From Aptenodytes patagonicus (Eukaryota > Chordata > Aves > Sphenisciformes > Spheniscidae), in contig NC_134962.1 in the NCBI RefSeq assembly GCF_965638725.1, forward strand, positions 7,261,501-7,325,500: a stretch of 64,000 bases of DNA, read 5' to 3'. This document shows positions 1 through 12,691 of the stretch, one piece after another. A program made the translations under genes and the position numbers. Within the stretch, counting starts at the first letter, position 1; the number at the start of each line of letters is the position of its first letter. The notes under the pieces were generated by a model. It worked only from the letters and a program-made list of their open reading frames with translations, ran no database searches and was not told the origin of the DNA.

Positions 1-3000
1 TTTGTTGTGCGTAACTGAAGAGATGGCATATCTGAAACTGAAAATGTATTTTATTGGCAAAGAATTTGCAGTAGATTGTTTAATGTAATTGATTATTATG
101 TGATATGAGCTCAGACTGGTCTAACATATCAGAAAGTGTTTGCAGAAGATGTATATGAAACAATATTTTTCTGTGCTTTATTCTTAAGAAAGTTGAAATG
201 TGTGAGGTTTTCCTGATACAAAGAAAGGGGCAAAGAGAGAAAAATCAGTCTTTCTATTGCCATGTTAGAGAGGATTTATTAATACTATATATTATCTGCG
301 CTAAAAATTTCCATAAGGTAATTGGAGTGGAAAAAAGTGGTTTACGTTATAGGCAAATACAGTCTTTTGATAATCATACTGGAATTTTAAGCGATTGATA
401 TGCCAGAATTGAATATACATCAGCTTGCAACACTGTTGAATTTGTCTAAGAGTGCCTGCTGTATATACGGTCGTAGAATTCTGCTTGTTTCCAAACTTGC
501 ATGTTTGGAAGTCTATTATCTGGAGAGTTAAGCAGTGGAAAACTCCCCTCTAACCAGGATAGCTGATAGCATGTATTGGTGGAGAGTCCCTGGTGTGTGA
601 CCTGGAGTAAAGAGCAATTAGGAGAAAGAACGATTGTGTTACATGTAGGCTGAGAAGGTGTGGTGGAGTGGTCTGAGTTAGTCCTGGGCAGCTACCGAGG
701 GTGGCTTGGCTAGCAATTACTGCGTGCTTTGAGCAGAATGTGAGAGCTGGGCAGAATCCAGCCCTGTTTGCATGATTCCCCTTTTTCACTGAGAAGTACG
801 AGGTGTTCGTTGAAAAGATTTTCTAGGCAAGGCTCTAGACAAACCCAGAGCAATTTCATAAACCAGGGTGAAACCTTCTTACTGCTCTTTAGTTTGTCAA
901 AGAGGAAAAAGGGCACTGGACAAATTGCTGCCTTTGGTTACCTCCATACAACATCAACCTCCTCGGCCTTTGAGGATTTTGTGGAGGGCAGTGTAACAGG
1001 TGATCCAAAGACAGACTCATTTAGCTTGACAGGTATTAATTGCTTCACCTGAGGTAATAGCATCTGAAGTGTAATAAAATTGCAGGTCCCATCTGGCACT
1101 ATTCAGTATAACGACATGCTGAGGTGCTGGAATCTATTTGGAGAAGCTGTTGATGACAGTGGTGTTGAAAAGGCACAGATCCAGTCTGGAAGTGTTTTCC
1201 CTTTCCTTGCTGTCTACAGCTCATGTGTTTATTGCTTGGCACTGACACACAGGCCTGAGTTGCAGCTTATGAATCATTGCTCTTATTTCTTACTTCAGGT
1301 ACCACAGGGGAGGTCAGCGGCAGCATAGATGTGGAAATAACCAAATGTTTGCTACCAGAAAGGGCTTACATGAATGAGAATCAGAAAACAGGAAACCGTA
1401 ACCAGATGGTGCCACTTTTCCCTTTCTTTCACTCCCCAAGGCCTGAAATAAAGCATATGCACAAAGCTCAGGTTGTACGATCACCAAAATATCCGCAAAG
1501 CTAAACTGCACTTGAGAAAAATGCGTGTCTTTAAACTTTTTGTGAACTCCTTTTAAAACTTGACTATATGTCTTCCTGAGGCTTTTCGTCTCAGTCTTCT
1601 GAGAGCTGATAAGACCACGGTGCAAGGTGGAACGGTTGTCAGCCCTTTTGCTTTTCCACTCTCCTTTACTTTAATCAACGTCTTTAAAGTCCTTTATCCC
1701 CATGGCTTTCCCATACAATTTTCATTAGACTTTTTGTTAAAGGCCACCTCTCTCAGGTGATTAATTTCTTTTTTTTTTTTCCTTTTTTTTTTTTCCCCTC
1801 GTCTTTTCCAAGGTAGCTTAAAGCAGATTTTCTCTGTGTATTTACCAAGGGATCAATTCCATTTAAATAAGGCCAAATGATTCCATATCTTCTGATATGT
1901 ATATTCATGAACATGAATATCAGGAGCAGCTCTTGTAGCCTCCGAGATGGGCTACTGTTGTTAGACTACAAATCAGAAATCTGATGTTCTGCTGATCTAC
2001 TGGGGCTTCTAACGTCTCGACTATACATATTGGGTGGTCAGTACAGCACAGATGTGGATTGAGAACAATCCGCTCCTTGAGGTTAACATCAAATGTCAAC
2101 CAGAGCAGAGGACTTGCCAGTTCGGCTTCCTTGGTCTGGCTGGTGTTGAACCTGGTTGTTTGTAGGTTCTGCAGACTTGCTGGATAAGATGTGCCGTATG
2201 AGTGCACACTACTTTGAGACTGCACCTATACTTAAAGCCAGAATCGCTTGTAGGCAGACTAAAGCATCAATATAGAAACCGTGTGGGAATCGGAGCTCAC
2301 CTTTCCTTGATCCATCTAGAAAACACCTCAAAGCTTGGGAATGTATAAGACAAGATCAAAAGACCCAGGGAGGCTGCACTGAATTTCTATGTTTGCTACG
2401 TAGCAGGAAGTAGCCCATTAAACAAAGAGGATAAGAAATGCCTGTGGGACAGGGATGAAGTACATCCTGAGGTATGTCGTCTTCATCACCCATACAAAGG
2501 TGAAATCCTTCAGTTAAATTTCCTTCTACTGAGTCATTTGGAGCTCCATCTGTCTTGTTTCATTCTCAATATTGTCCAAGTTCCTGAAACTAGGAGCACA
2601 ATGAATATTGCCGAGCCTCTTTGAAGGGAAATTATTTCCTCAGTTTAAGAAAGGATTTAAAGACCCAGCACAAATAGATGTCGAGCTAACCAATCCTGAG
2701 GAAGTTGACCTCGTTTGGAAAATGTAGTGTACTTCTGTAGGGAAGTATTAAGAACATAGCAAAAACATTTATACAGACAAGGATTACATTCTGCTAAACC
2801 TGTCAGAGTTTAGGAGGAGAGTGGCAAGGAGAAATAGCCACTTTTTACCTAAATATTTTGCTAGGATGATTTATTAACAAACCAGAATCCTGGGGGGAAA
2901 AAAAAAGTTAGGTCAGAAATGTTACATCAGCAGATGGATGCTCGTTGGGGTTTTTCCTTAAGCTCTCAGACCTTGTTTTGATTAGAACATAACGAAGAGT

Positions 3001-5589
3001 TTGTTCATTAAATGTTCCAGCTAATTAATGTAAAATTCATGGAGACCCTGGATTCTCAGTTAAACATGCATGAAATCAGTGTTGCTTTCTCTATATTGCA
3101 TTTCATACTTCTTGCTTAGCAGGTGTTAACTAATATGATTTAATAAACCTTAAGTATAATGAAATGATTCTTGTTCAGCATTTAATAATTGCAGCAGCCA
3201 AATTCTTGCTTGATATGTATCTTTCTTTTTTTACAAGACTTTAGGGCACAAGATGAGATTGTAAGCCTGTGAACAGAAAGATGCATGCTTTTCTCCAAAA
3301 TAATTAGAAGTCACTGTTAAATAGTCTGGAAATCTTTGTTTCTTCACATGATTAATTGGACTATCATGTTAATAAGCAAATATGATAATCCTCGATAGTT
3401 ATCACTGTGGATTATTTTAATTACTGTAACTGAAGGCATAGAACATTATTATTTTAGTAACAAACTGAAATACTTCTATACAAACCACCTTCTTTATTCT
3501 ATTTCAGTCCATTTTGTAGTACAGTGTTTAAGTTCTTGGTGAATTGAGGTATAAATTACTAGGTAAATTCACACTTAAGTATTGCTTTGAAATCAAGTAT
3601 CATTTCATATATTCAGGACATGTACTGCAGGTTTCTGTGATGGCAGGGCACTGAAATCAATGGGAGTTTTACTCTTGTACTGAATGTGCCTAGTGTAAAA
3701 CTATCCCTGAATGCTTTTGAAAATCTTCCCATAGTAGCTACTTCAAAGGCAAACTACCTCTATTTAGGTAATTCAGATTGCACCCACGTAATTAATTTCA
3801 ACTGACAACAGTGTTCAGCAAGAAATAAGTCTCTTATAACATAAAAATCTTACTTTTTTTTAAAGAAAGGATTAACTTTATTTACATTTTTAAGGTAGTT
3901 TGTCTTTGTGGAGGCCAATGTTTGGAGGAAAACAAAGTGACAGTGGAAGAGGATGTAAACCTCATTTAAAAATGACACAAAAAAAAGAAAACTGAACACG
4001 TTGGCCATTCATTACACAAACCGTTAGTACAAGCTGGAAACTAGTTCATACCGGGAACTCCTGCATTTTTGTTGTGGTGCCTGCCTCCAGCTTTTGTAAT
4101 ACCAGTTACAATGTAAAGCTTTCCATATGTTTTCCCTGCGCATTCACTCTAGCATTCTGGTCAGGTGTACTTCCAGCATGCATGGGGCAGCTGACATTTT
4201 AATCATTGCAATCTATAGGAGAAATGGAAAGGTTTCACTCTTCATTGTACGGTGCGTACACTGAGGTCTCTCTCTGTACTTACATACATACACAGGAATA
4301 TCTCATGGTGTGCCAGTGCATGACTGTAGCCACACCAGCACTTCAGTCGCGTACTTTTCAGGCGTAGAAGACTTACTATCATACCTAAAAATTCTGCAAT
4401 CTCAATTTCTGTTTGGAGTACTACCTGCAAAGATATTTTGGTAGGTATTGAAGAAAATCACTAGCGGGTAATTGAACCAAAATACCATGTTAAGATTACT
4501 TAATTTGATATTACACCTGCTTAACATGAAGTAAGTGAAGCAGCAAAATCACTGAATCCATGAATTTTAGCAATACATCATGCTTTTAAATAACTAAACG
4601 TTCTCCCTTATATTTGTAAGCAACTAGGCTGATATATAAAGGAAGCATGAGTGGAAAACTCATAAAAATGCTATTCAGAGACTGCTGTGGATTTTTATTT
4701 GAAGATGTAGAAGTGTACAACTGTGTCTTTATACTCCAAGATCGCCCCTTGGAAACATCCACCTTAGCTTTAGTTGTCAGCACTAAATAAACTCAGCAGA
4801 CAATTAGCACCTAACAGGTGTGGAGTGGAAATCAGAATTACATTTAATGTGCTGATCATATTTGATCTCCATCAGTATTGAAGAACCGAAGCACCATAGG
4901 CTTGGCTCTGCACAGCCGAGGGCATCCCCTTTCCTGCCTCAGATTGCCCAGGCCCTTAGGACAAGCCAGGCTGAAACAGGACCTAGGATGTGTGAGTTAG
5001 AATTTGGAAAACGTCATTGTATTTCTTATGCGATGAGGCTTGCTGCAAAAGGTTTCTCTGTAGGTCTTGCTCTTTGGTATTTCATCACCACAGTAATGCT
5101 GAGGCTGTGTAATACCCAATCAAGCACTGTCAGTTCTGATGAAGTAGCACACGGTGTCCTGAAAGGAGGGTTTTTCAGGGAGCGTCTCTGCATCGGGAAT
5201 AAATTCTCATAGGCTGGATGGAACGTTCTAAAATCTTTTAGGTCTCTGACTGCCACTTTCCCTGAAAGTGATGCAATGAAACCATCTGTTCTTTGCACTC
5301 AGGCTTGGACTTAATGAAAATGCAAAACAAGTGTGCAAAATATGGGTCAAATAAGAAGGAGGTTAGGTATGGCACAAACCTAGTCAGGCATCTATCAAAG
5401 CACCATCCAAGGCTTTTGCATCCCGTGGTGTCCATAAAGCTTTTTGTTCAATTCTTCTTAAAGATGCTCCGTAACCCAGGACAGCTCAGTGGTTAGTGTT
5501 ATCCTTACTGTTTTCCAAACATCTAAGCTGAACCTGTTTTGTTGTAATTTAAATTGTATTTCTTCTTACCCTACCACGCAGGGAACAAC
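1..5589. other. Non-coding DNA, no supported gene
   Basis: This is AT-rich DNA. The open frames are short, lack recognisable protein families, and are not flanked by splice sites that join to anything. A perfect inverted repeat lies at 1901-1920. The motif around 3650-3700 (a 'gaaatcaatgggag' core) resembles ancient amniote repeat sequence but is too short to classify. The segment could be intergenic or a long 5' intron of the downstream formin; the sequence alone does not decide. Confidence 0.5.
1901..1920. repeat. Perfect inverted repeat, 9-bp arms
   Basis: The arms ATATTCATG and CATGAATAT are separated by AA. It is a short hairpin or palindromic protein-binding site, with no assigned function. 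Confidence 0.7.
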
Positions 5590-6310
5590 CTGCTCCTTTC
5601 CTTTTTGCAGCAGCTGTTTATGTACTTGAAGACCGTGACTCCCCCAGCCTTCTCTAGGCTGTGAAATCCCAGTCCTCCCTCTCTTTCCTTGTAAGTCGTG
5701 TTTTTCCAAAGCTCTGATTATTCTCATTGTCCTGATCTGGACTCCTCCAACATGTCCAACTCTTTTCTGGAGACACGGAGAACTTCACACACTATTCCAG
5801 CAGAAGTCTTTATCAGTGCTGAGTACTGGAAAGATTATTTGTGTTTTGCAGACTCTGCTGCTGTCTATAACCTCCCAGTGGGATGTTCGCTTTAATTGCA
5901 ACAGCATGGCACTGTTAACTTGTGTCAGTTTGTAAGCCACTACAACTTCTGGGTCTCTTTCTGAAGAAAATATGTTCCTCAGCCAGTTCTTGTGAAGCTG
6001 GTAATTCCTGCTGAACTCTTTCAAGTTTTGGTTTTTTTCCCAGTTTGTTGAATTGTATATTATTGCTTCTCTCATTTGTCAAGTTTGTTTTGAATTTGAA
6101 TCCCCTTTGCAACCCGCTCGCAGGTCTTTCCACCTTCGTGTCAAAGTCCGCAAATTTAATAAACAAAATCTCTAGTCCATCAGCAGATCATTAATGAAAA
6201 CATTGAATAGCACAAAATGAAGTCAGCCTCCCGTGCATCACTACTCAATTTATCCTTTGAGTTTTCACAGTGAAACTCCAGTAATTACTTTCTGAGTGTC
6301 GCTTCCTGAC
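5590..6310 (-). mobile_element. Ancient CR1 LINE fragment (ORF2 C-terminus)
   Basis: Read on the minus strand, this segment follows the C-terminal part of CR1 LINE ORF2 almost throughout. Recognisable landmarks on the plus strand include the 'tctggactcctccaa' block, the 'cagtgctgagta' block, the 'gcaacagcatggcactgtt' block, the 'gtccgcaaatttaat' block and the 'atcattaatgaaaacattgaatag' stretch. A minus-strand frame around 5785-6075 retains residues matching the CR1 motif SSERDPEVVV...KL. Stops and indels break the frame, so it encodes no working protein. The divergence suggests an old insertion resembling CR1 copies shared with turtles and crocodilians. Boundaries are approximate. Confidence 0.88.
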
Positions 6311-7242
6311 AAGTTCCAAGTGCTGTTAGAGCAGGAGGGTCCTGCTGAGAACATGCCGGTCTGTTAAGTGGTGATCGAGGGAAACTCTAAAGTACTTGCT
6401 TCATGTGAGACCTATAGATCATCAGTTTTTCAGAGGGAACTTTAGGATATGTTTAGGCATTGAGATTTCTCAATATGGTGATATTTTCAAAACTGGCAGT
6501 AGGTAGACTAGTTTGTATTGTATGCTGTACTATATACGTGTCACTAGGCACCAGTTTATATTTTAGGTTCCTACATATTTTTGAGACTAGCTTTTTGAGA
6601 TTTTTTTGTTGTTGTACTTAATCACTATATACCTTTATACCAATAAAAAAATAAATTATAATAAAATATCTTTGGGCTCCTACTGAAAGTGGCAGAATAT
6701 CCAGTGTTTTCACGGAAATCAAGCTACTGTTTGATGAATACCTTCTTCTTTGAATAAATGTTGACAGATATTATTCAGCCAGATATAGATCTGAACAAAT
6801 AATGCAAAACATTATTACAGATGGATAATTTATTTGATGAATAGCAGCTCTGTTTGACAAATAATATTAGTCTATCTCTACGACTGGCTACAAAAGATGG
6901 TATTGCCACATAAAAATATCACACCAGTCATCTGTATTGATATTTCATGTAAATTACAAGTGAAGGCTTTTCAGATACCCCAATCATAGAAGACAGCCAC
7001 TCCCCTGTAAATATATGGGAGCACTCAGTACGCTTTGGGCCAAGTTCACACCCAGTAAAAGTGAATACATTAGGAGATGAAAGCTGATAACACCAGACTG
7101 GAACTTTTAAGGCAACCCAGATTGTGTCCGTGGTCTTTAAAATCACTTAAATGACATGTTGAACGTGCAGGCAGGGTGCAGCTCAGCATAATATTGTGAG
7201 GAAGACAAATATCCATAGTAACTAAGCCAGTGCCTTTGACTT

Positions 7243-7292
7243 AAAGAAAAAGAAAAAAAAAAAAAAAAAAAAAAAAAAGGGAAGAAAAAAAA
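7243..7292. repeat. A-rich tract with A26 run
   Basis: An uninterrupted run of 26 A lies at 7253-7278, flanked by AAAG-type interruptions. It could be the tail of a decayed retroposed copy or simple slippage sequence. No parent element is recognisable beside it. Confidence 0.85.
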
Positions 7293-9516
7293 GTGTTTTC
7301 TTTAAAAGCACAGCTTGGAAAAGGAAGTTGCTACTTGAAATTTCATCACAGGTCAATCACTGCATTATATCCTGGGACTTGTTTTTTAGCTTCTACACTG
7401 TACTTGCTTTGCAGAAAGTGTTGTGCACTGTAGCTGGAAGGCACTGAGTCAACAGAAAATCCCCAGAAGGCTTTACCTCAAAGCCATTTTATCCTGCTGT
7501 TCTGGATAGAAAACAAAATCTTCTATTATTAAAAGCTGTGTTTAAAAAAACTGGACTCCAAAATGAATGAAAATATGACCCTATGCTGGATAAAAAATGT
7601 CAGGCATGTATGTTAAAACAGCATTTCTTTTTGTGTGGACAACAATAGCATTCAGCCAGATTTATGCCCAGAAATTCATGAGATGTCTGTAAAGCAATAT
7701 GTAGCCACTACTTGGCTCTCCCCTCTTGGATTGAGTCCCCTTGTCCCTTGGAGCATTGATCCTAGCAGTGCTAAAAGGGAGATGTAACTGTGGAGTGCAG
7801 AGGATGAGGAAGAAGCCCTCTCGGTGCAGCCTTCCCTTCTGGGTCCCGCAGCAGCCAGGAGCTGGTTTGTCTCTTACTCCTTGCAGCAAGCAGACGAGAA
7901 TGTTTAACGCTGTTAATGTTTAATAAGGACAAGTGTAAGGAATGCTTAATAGCGAAAAGCTTGACTAGACTTGAATAAAAATTTCTCCTCGTTTGTACGG
8001 GGAGCAGGATTTCTGCATGACTTGGTTTTATTGTCACAGGAAATGATAGAGCTCGGTGCATGTTAGCTATGATCTTTGCCTAAGTAAACCTGAAATAATG
8101 TCTCGCTGAATCGTGCCAGTATTTGTAATAATTGAGATCATATGTATAGCTGACTGACAGCCAGATTTCTTGCTCTAAGTCTCCATGGGTGTACACGCAC
8201 ACATCCCAGGAGTCTTTTTGCATTACATTGCTGTCATATTATTATGATTCGGGTAGGATGGTCCACAGAATAAGAATAAGCTAAGCAAGAGCCACGTAGC
8301 TGAAATTCCTCTGTAGGTAATGGAGAGAAAGAGTTGTCGGATAATGGGACAGGTCTTACATGCGGTGAATTGCCACCTAGAGAAGCCCAGGTATCTCCAT
8401 TGACTGCACAGGAGTCACAGCAATCCTGTGGTCAACTGGGGAATGTGAACCAGTGTGTATTAAAGGATGAGAGTCAGAAAGAAGAGACAGAGGAAGACGT
8501 TAGCCTGTCTTAACCTCGAATAGTTACCCATGTTAGGCATGCATTCTGCTGCTTTGCTCAATCAACTGTGAATGACTCAGATGATGTGGCTTTAACCCCT
8601 CTTTCTTGGTTGATGCTCAGAAGGTCTGGAGACCTTTCTGGAGTCATTAGACTAATATTTCCACAGCATGGAGACTACATGCAAAACTTCCACACCTCTT
8701 AGGGCCTCTTGTGAGACTGTGCTGGGTAAACAGAGAGTGGCAGGAAGCCCTGGAAGGGGTCATGCAGAGCACTGTGTTGGCAGCTGCCCAAGAATAAGCC
8801 AGAAATCTCATAACTCACCACTAAATGCATTTTATACCATGTCTAGGCCAAAAATATAAAAACCTCACCCTGCAGAGTAATGGATATACAGAGAATGCCT
8901 GGAGCCCCATGCTCTTCCTTCAATTGTGAGCGTTGATTTTTCTTTCAAATCACTTACGTAGCTATACTGAATTTTTGGGTGGGTGATGAAAATTTAATCT
9001 GTATTAAACAAGCTTCTTTAACCTAGCAGGTAAATGAATGCATTATTAATGCAATCTCATGTATTTCCTTAATGTGCATGCTTTGTAATAGAAGCATTTA
9101 ATTTTTTTCTAAGTCTTGTTATCCAACCTTGTATGAAAACATTCTGTTTGGTTGCACCAGTCACATTCTATTAGGCAATCTAACACGATCTGACTTAGTG
9201 GCATTTCAGTGGATAATATGACAAAAATTGTTTCTTTTTAAGAAAAAAATATGACCAAAACAGACACAAGAATGAGCATTACAAAAATTGTGACATGCTG
9301 AGAGAAAAGCCCCCCAGATACAAAATGATAAAGGTCAGGACATGTTACTCAAGTCTTGTTTGCAAGTAAAAATACCACGCTAACGTGTGGCTGTCAAAAA
9401 CCTAAGCGAGCCAGACAGACTTCTGACAAATAATTTTGACAGTTCTCATAAGCTGAAAAGTGCCTTTTTTGCCTCTCTTGTCTTTTGAAATGTTTCCCTC
9501 CTGCTTACAGATGTGC

Positions 9517-9536
9517 AGAGAGAGAGAGAGAGAGAG
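9517..9536. repeat. (AG)n microsatellite
   Basis: A short uninterrupted AG dinucleotide run of about ten units. Confidence 0.85.
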
Positions 9537-12500
9537 TGTTAACCGAGACATTAAAACAGGGTGCTGTTAAAAATAACCTGTACCAAGCCCTGTCTTTCGT
9601 TGCTCTCTGGGGAATGTATTAACTGTCAGGAGTCTAACTGACTAACTCACTTTAACTAACCTTCCTGAATTTGAAATATACAAAATGATTTGCTTCTCTT
9701 TTGCAAACATTTTTCTTCATACATTATTAGGCAAATTAAGAGATGTTCCCTGTTGTTTTTTCATGTCTTGGGCAGAATTTCATTCTAGTCTAAAGGAGAC
9801 TTTGGTGAAGGTAAGCAGAATGAAGAGTTGAATACTTCACAGAGACAAAAATGCATTCCCTTCTGCAATCTTTTTGTAGAAAAGTAAAAAAAAAAAAAGC
9901 TTTTGAAAACTTTCAGCAATGCAAAAGAGAAACATGGTGAATTACAAGAAAATGTCTTGGTTTTGGTAGAGATGTTGTGGCAAGGTTTCTTGGTTCTAGA
10001 TAGAATATTTGGCCAGAAAGACAGACCTTAAAATACCCGGTGCTTGGGGCACTGCGGAGTATGGAGCCTGCTTGTATGAGAAAAGGGATGGTGACCAAAT
10101 CCTAGAAAAAAAAATTCAAAGCCTCATATTTTTCAAGTTGAAACTCCTGTTTTCTTGGCCACACTTAGGAAGCATCCCTGCAGATGTGCACGATACATTG
10201 TGTAGCTGGGCAGCACCATGAGATTCAAAAGAGAACTGAGCTCGTTCATTGAATTACTGTGTACTGAAGTGAAGGAAATAAATACTTGTTTATGTTAATG
10301 AGACTGTGCCTTTGACATAAGGTTATGATGTTATCTTTATGTTATCATTGTCATCCTGCAGCAAAATCTTTGAACCCTTCTCCATACAAAAGGGCCTAAC
10401 AGTTGCAAAAATACTATCCAGTTTCCTATTAAGAATTGCTATCCTGTATAAATAGGATCTTGCACTTTAAAGCTGGCAGAGCTTAGCCTTAAGGAAACTA
10501 TATTTTTCAATTCAAATATATCCATATTCTTGCATGCTTACACAGAGCCTGTTCAGTGGGGAATTATCTTGTTAAGATCTAATCGTATACAGTGTATGTG
10601 TGGTGTAAATATATGGCCATTTAAAATTCAAATACAGAATGTGGAGGTCATTGTAGGAACCTTCTGTGCCTCAGCAAGTGTGAATGAATTATCAGACTGC
10701 TTTCATTCTTTCCTCACTGTTCACATTACTATTTGTGGCTGGGAGCTATGCCATAAGTTACCTTTATATTAGCATTGAAAATTCCAAGGATTTAAAACCA
10801 AAATATTTCTTCTTCTTTTACTCCCAGTTTTTTTTGTAGGTTGTGAAAACATACAGTGTGTCTGTTGATCAGAAACTGGTTGAGATGTTAGAAATTTGGT
10901 AAGCTAAAGTGCCTTTGGTGTAGTGTGGCTCGGAAAAAGAGAGAACCCGTGGATTTACTGGTCCCTGACCTCTGTGGTGTGACTGGTTATTTTTACGTTG
11001 CCCATCAGACTTGTGCCAGGTGACTGTGGTGCTTGGATGGGTGGAGAGGATCTTGTTCTGCTGCAAGGCTGCGTTGCTGGGGTTTTTAGCAGAGAAGCTG
11101 CTATTATTTGCGGAGAGCTGTAGGCGTAGGTAAAGCAAGCGGCTGGTTAGGACAGGAAGGTGCTGGGGGTGGCAAAGCAGCTGCAGCCCCGCTGCCTGCT
11201 CTGCCTGCCTCAGAGGTCTGGGAAGCAGCTTGGTGGTTGCTGCTGAGGGTAGCAATCACGAGTCTCGGGCGGCAGAACTGGCAGCTCTCAGGAGCCCCAA
11301 TTTCTACCCACCCTTGCCCTCCCGGGCAGCAGACCTGGCTCTCTAGGTATACCTGTCTTTAGCTCTTCGCCTTCTTTTTCCTATGGCAGGAACAGCAAAA
11401 CCCACTCCAGGTCTTGGTGCCTTGTCCTTGAGGTAGCCAGATTCGGGTTTGCTTGCGATGCTGAGATGCTTTGAGCTGCCTTGCTCTGAACACGTTAGTC
11501 CCCGCAGCAGCTCCGGCAATAGAGGTGCAGGGGAGGCCCCCTTCCCGTTCCTCGAGACAGCTCTCCTGCCCCTTCCCCTTGCTCCCGCACAGCCTGGGCA
11601 ACACTCCTGGGGAGGGCTCTTCACCTGGATGTCCACGTGGAAGAGTTTTAAAACTCTTTGAAAAGATTTGAAAGAAAGATTTTATTGTAGTAACTTATCT
11701 CCTGGTGGTGAGGTCATTCTCCGGGGGGTAGGAAACACTGTATATTGTAGCTAAGCTACTGGATAAAGAAATCACAAGTTCCTGAGCTCTCGTGTAAAAC
11801 CTACACACTCCTTCCGAATTCCCAATTCTGCTGCTGTTGAGGAATGGATATCACACAAGGGAACTCTTTGGTCTGTCTCAAAGGGAGGTGGTTTATTCCT
11901 TCTACAAAATCTGTGAAAGAGCTTTACCAATGGTGTAGGAGGCTGTAGTTCTGGGTCCCTGGTTACTTCACTTGCCTTTTTTGCTTTGCTTGATTCCTGT
12001 TTGGCATTGCGATCCCCACCTGGTTCACTTAAGAGCGACATTAATTTGTGTGTAAGCTTATTGACAGTGCAACCTCCTTTTTTGGTAAAAGAAAGGGGAG
12101 GTGTAATGCCGGCTTGTTGATGTGTTTAGATAAGTTCATGTGACAGCTGTACCTGCTGGTACCAACATCAATTTTTTCCCCCCTTCACCCTGAAAATTTC
12201 GAATGGTCCTGATTTTGCTTTCATGTTGTCTATATGCAGTACTTTACACTAAGGGTAAGACACAGGCAAGCATGCAAAATTGATGTTTTCACTTCTTGCC
12301 AGATTTTCTAACTAAAAAAGATTTCCTCCTGACAGTTCTATCTCCAGATATTACCACCCCATCTTCTAAAATTGTAAAAGCCCCTGTATATTTGATATCT
12401 TGTGGACTTTCACCAGGTTTCAAAGGAAGATTATATTTGCTGGGCAGGTTGTCGATAGAACATAAAATATGAATGAAATTGTAATTTTATGGCAGATACC

Positions 12501-12586
12501 GTGGCTGTAACTGTCACAAGCACTCTGTATCCTCAATAGCCAGATAGAAAAAGTCTCTAAAAACATTTAATTGACTTTTTTTCCAG

Positions 12587-12691
12587 TTAAGCCAGGAAAA
12601 AATCCTTAAAATTATGAACATGGTGAAAAATAAAGAAGTGAGCATTGAAGGAGCTTTGCATTTGGCACAGAAAGAATTATATGCTGAAAAG
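12587..12691 (+). CDS. PHCF exon a (first recognised): helical N-terminal segment
   Basis: 105 nt, phase 0 at both ends, acceptor tttttccag and donor gtaagg. It encodes 35 residues rich in K, E and L (core ILKIMNMVKNKEVSIEGAL), predicted helical. Methionine codons at 12614 and 12620 could initiate if this is the first coding exon, though a good acceptor precedes it. The frame runs directly into the PH1 exon. The segment has no family I recognise. Confidence 0.75.

Larger units (their letters stand above)
6311..12586. other. Non-coding DNA upstream of first recognised formin exon
   Basis: No exon could be supported. The stretch contains an A-rich tract (7243-7292), a GA dinucleotide run (9517-9536) and a moderately GC-rich patch at about 11100-11640. 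The missing 5' exon or exons of the formin may be here or left of the window. The first recognised exon begins in phase 0, so an upstream partner must end in phase 0, or this exon must contain the start codon. Confidence 0.5.

Noticed and set aside
768-1052. 94-codon open frame ending near a possible donor at 1032, with an acceptor-like tract at 892
   Set aside because: No family similarity, and it cannot be joined in phase to any other exon in the window.
11772-12041. Minus-strand 89-codon frame considered as an endogenous retroviral or LTR remnant
   Set aside because: No TG...CA ends, primer-binding site, polypurine tract or recognisable gag/pol motifs.
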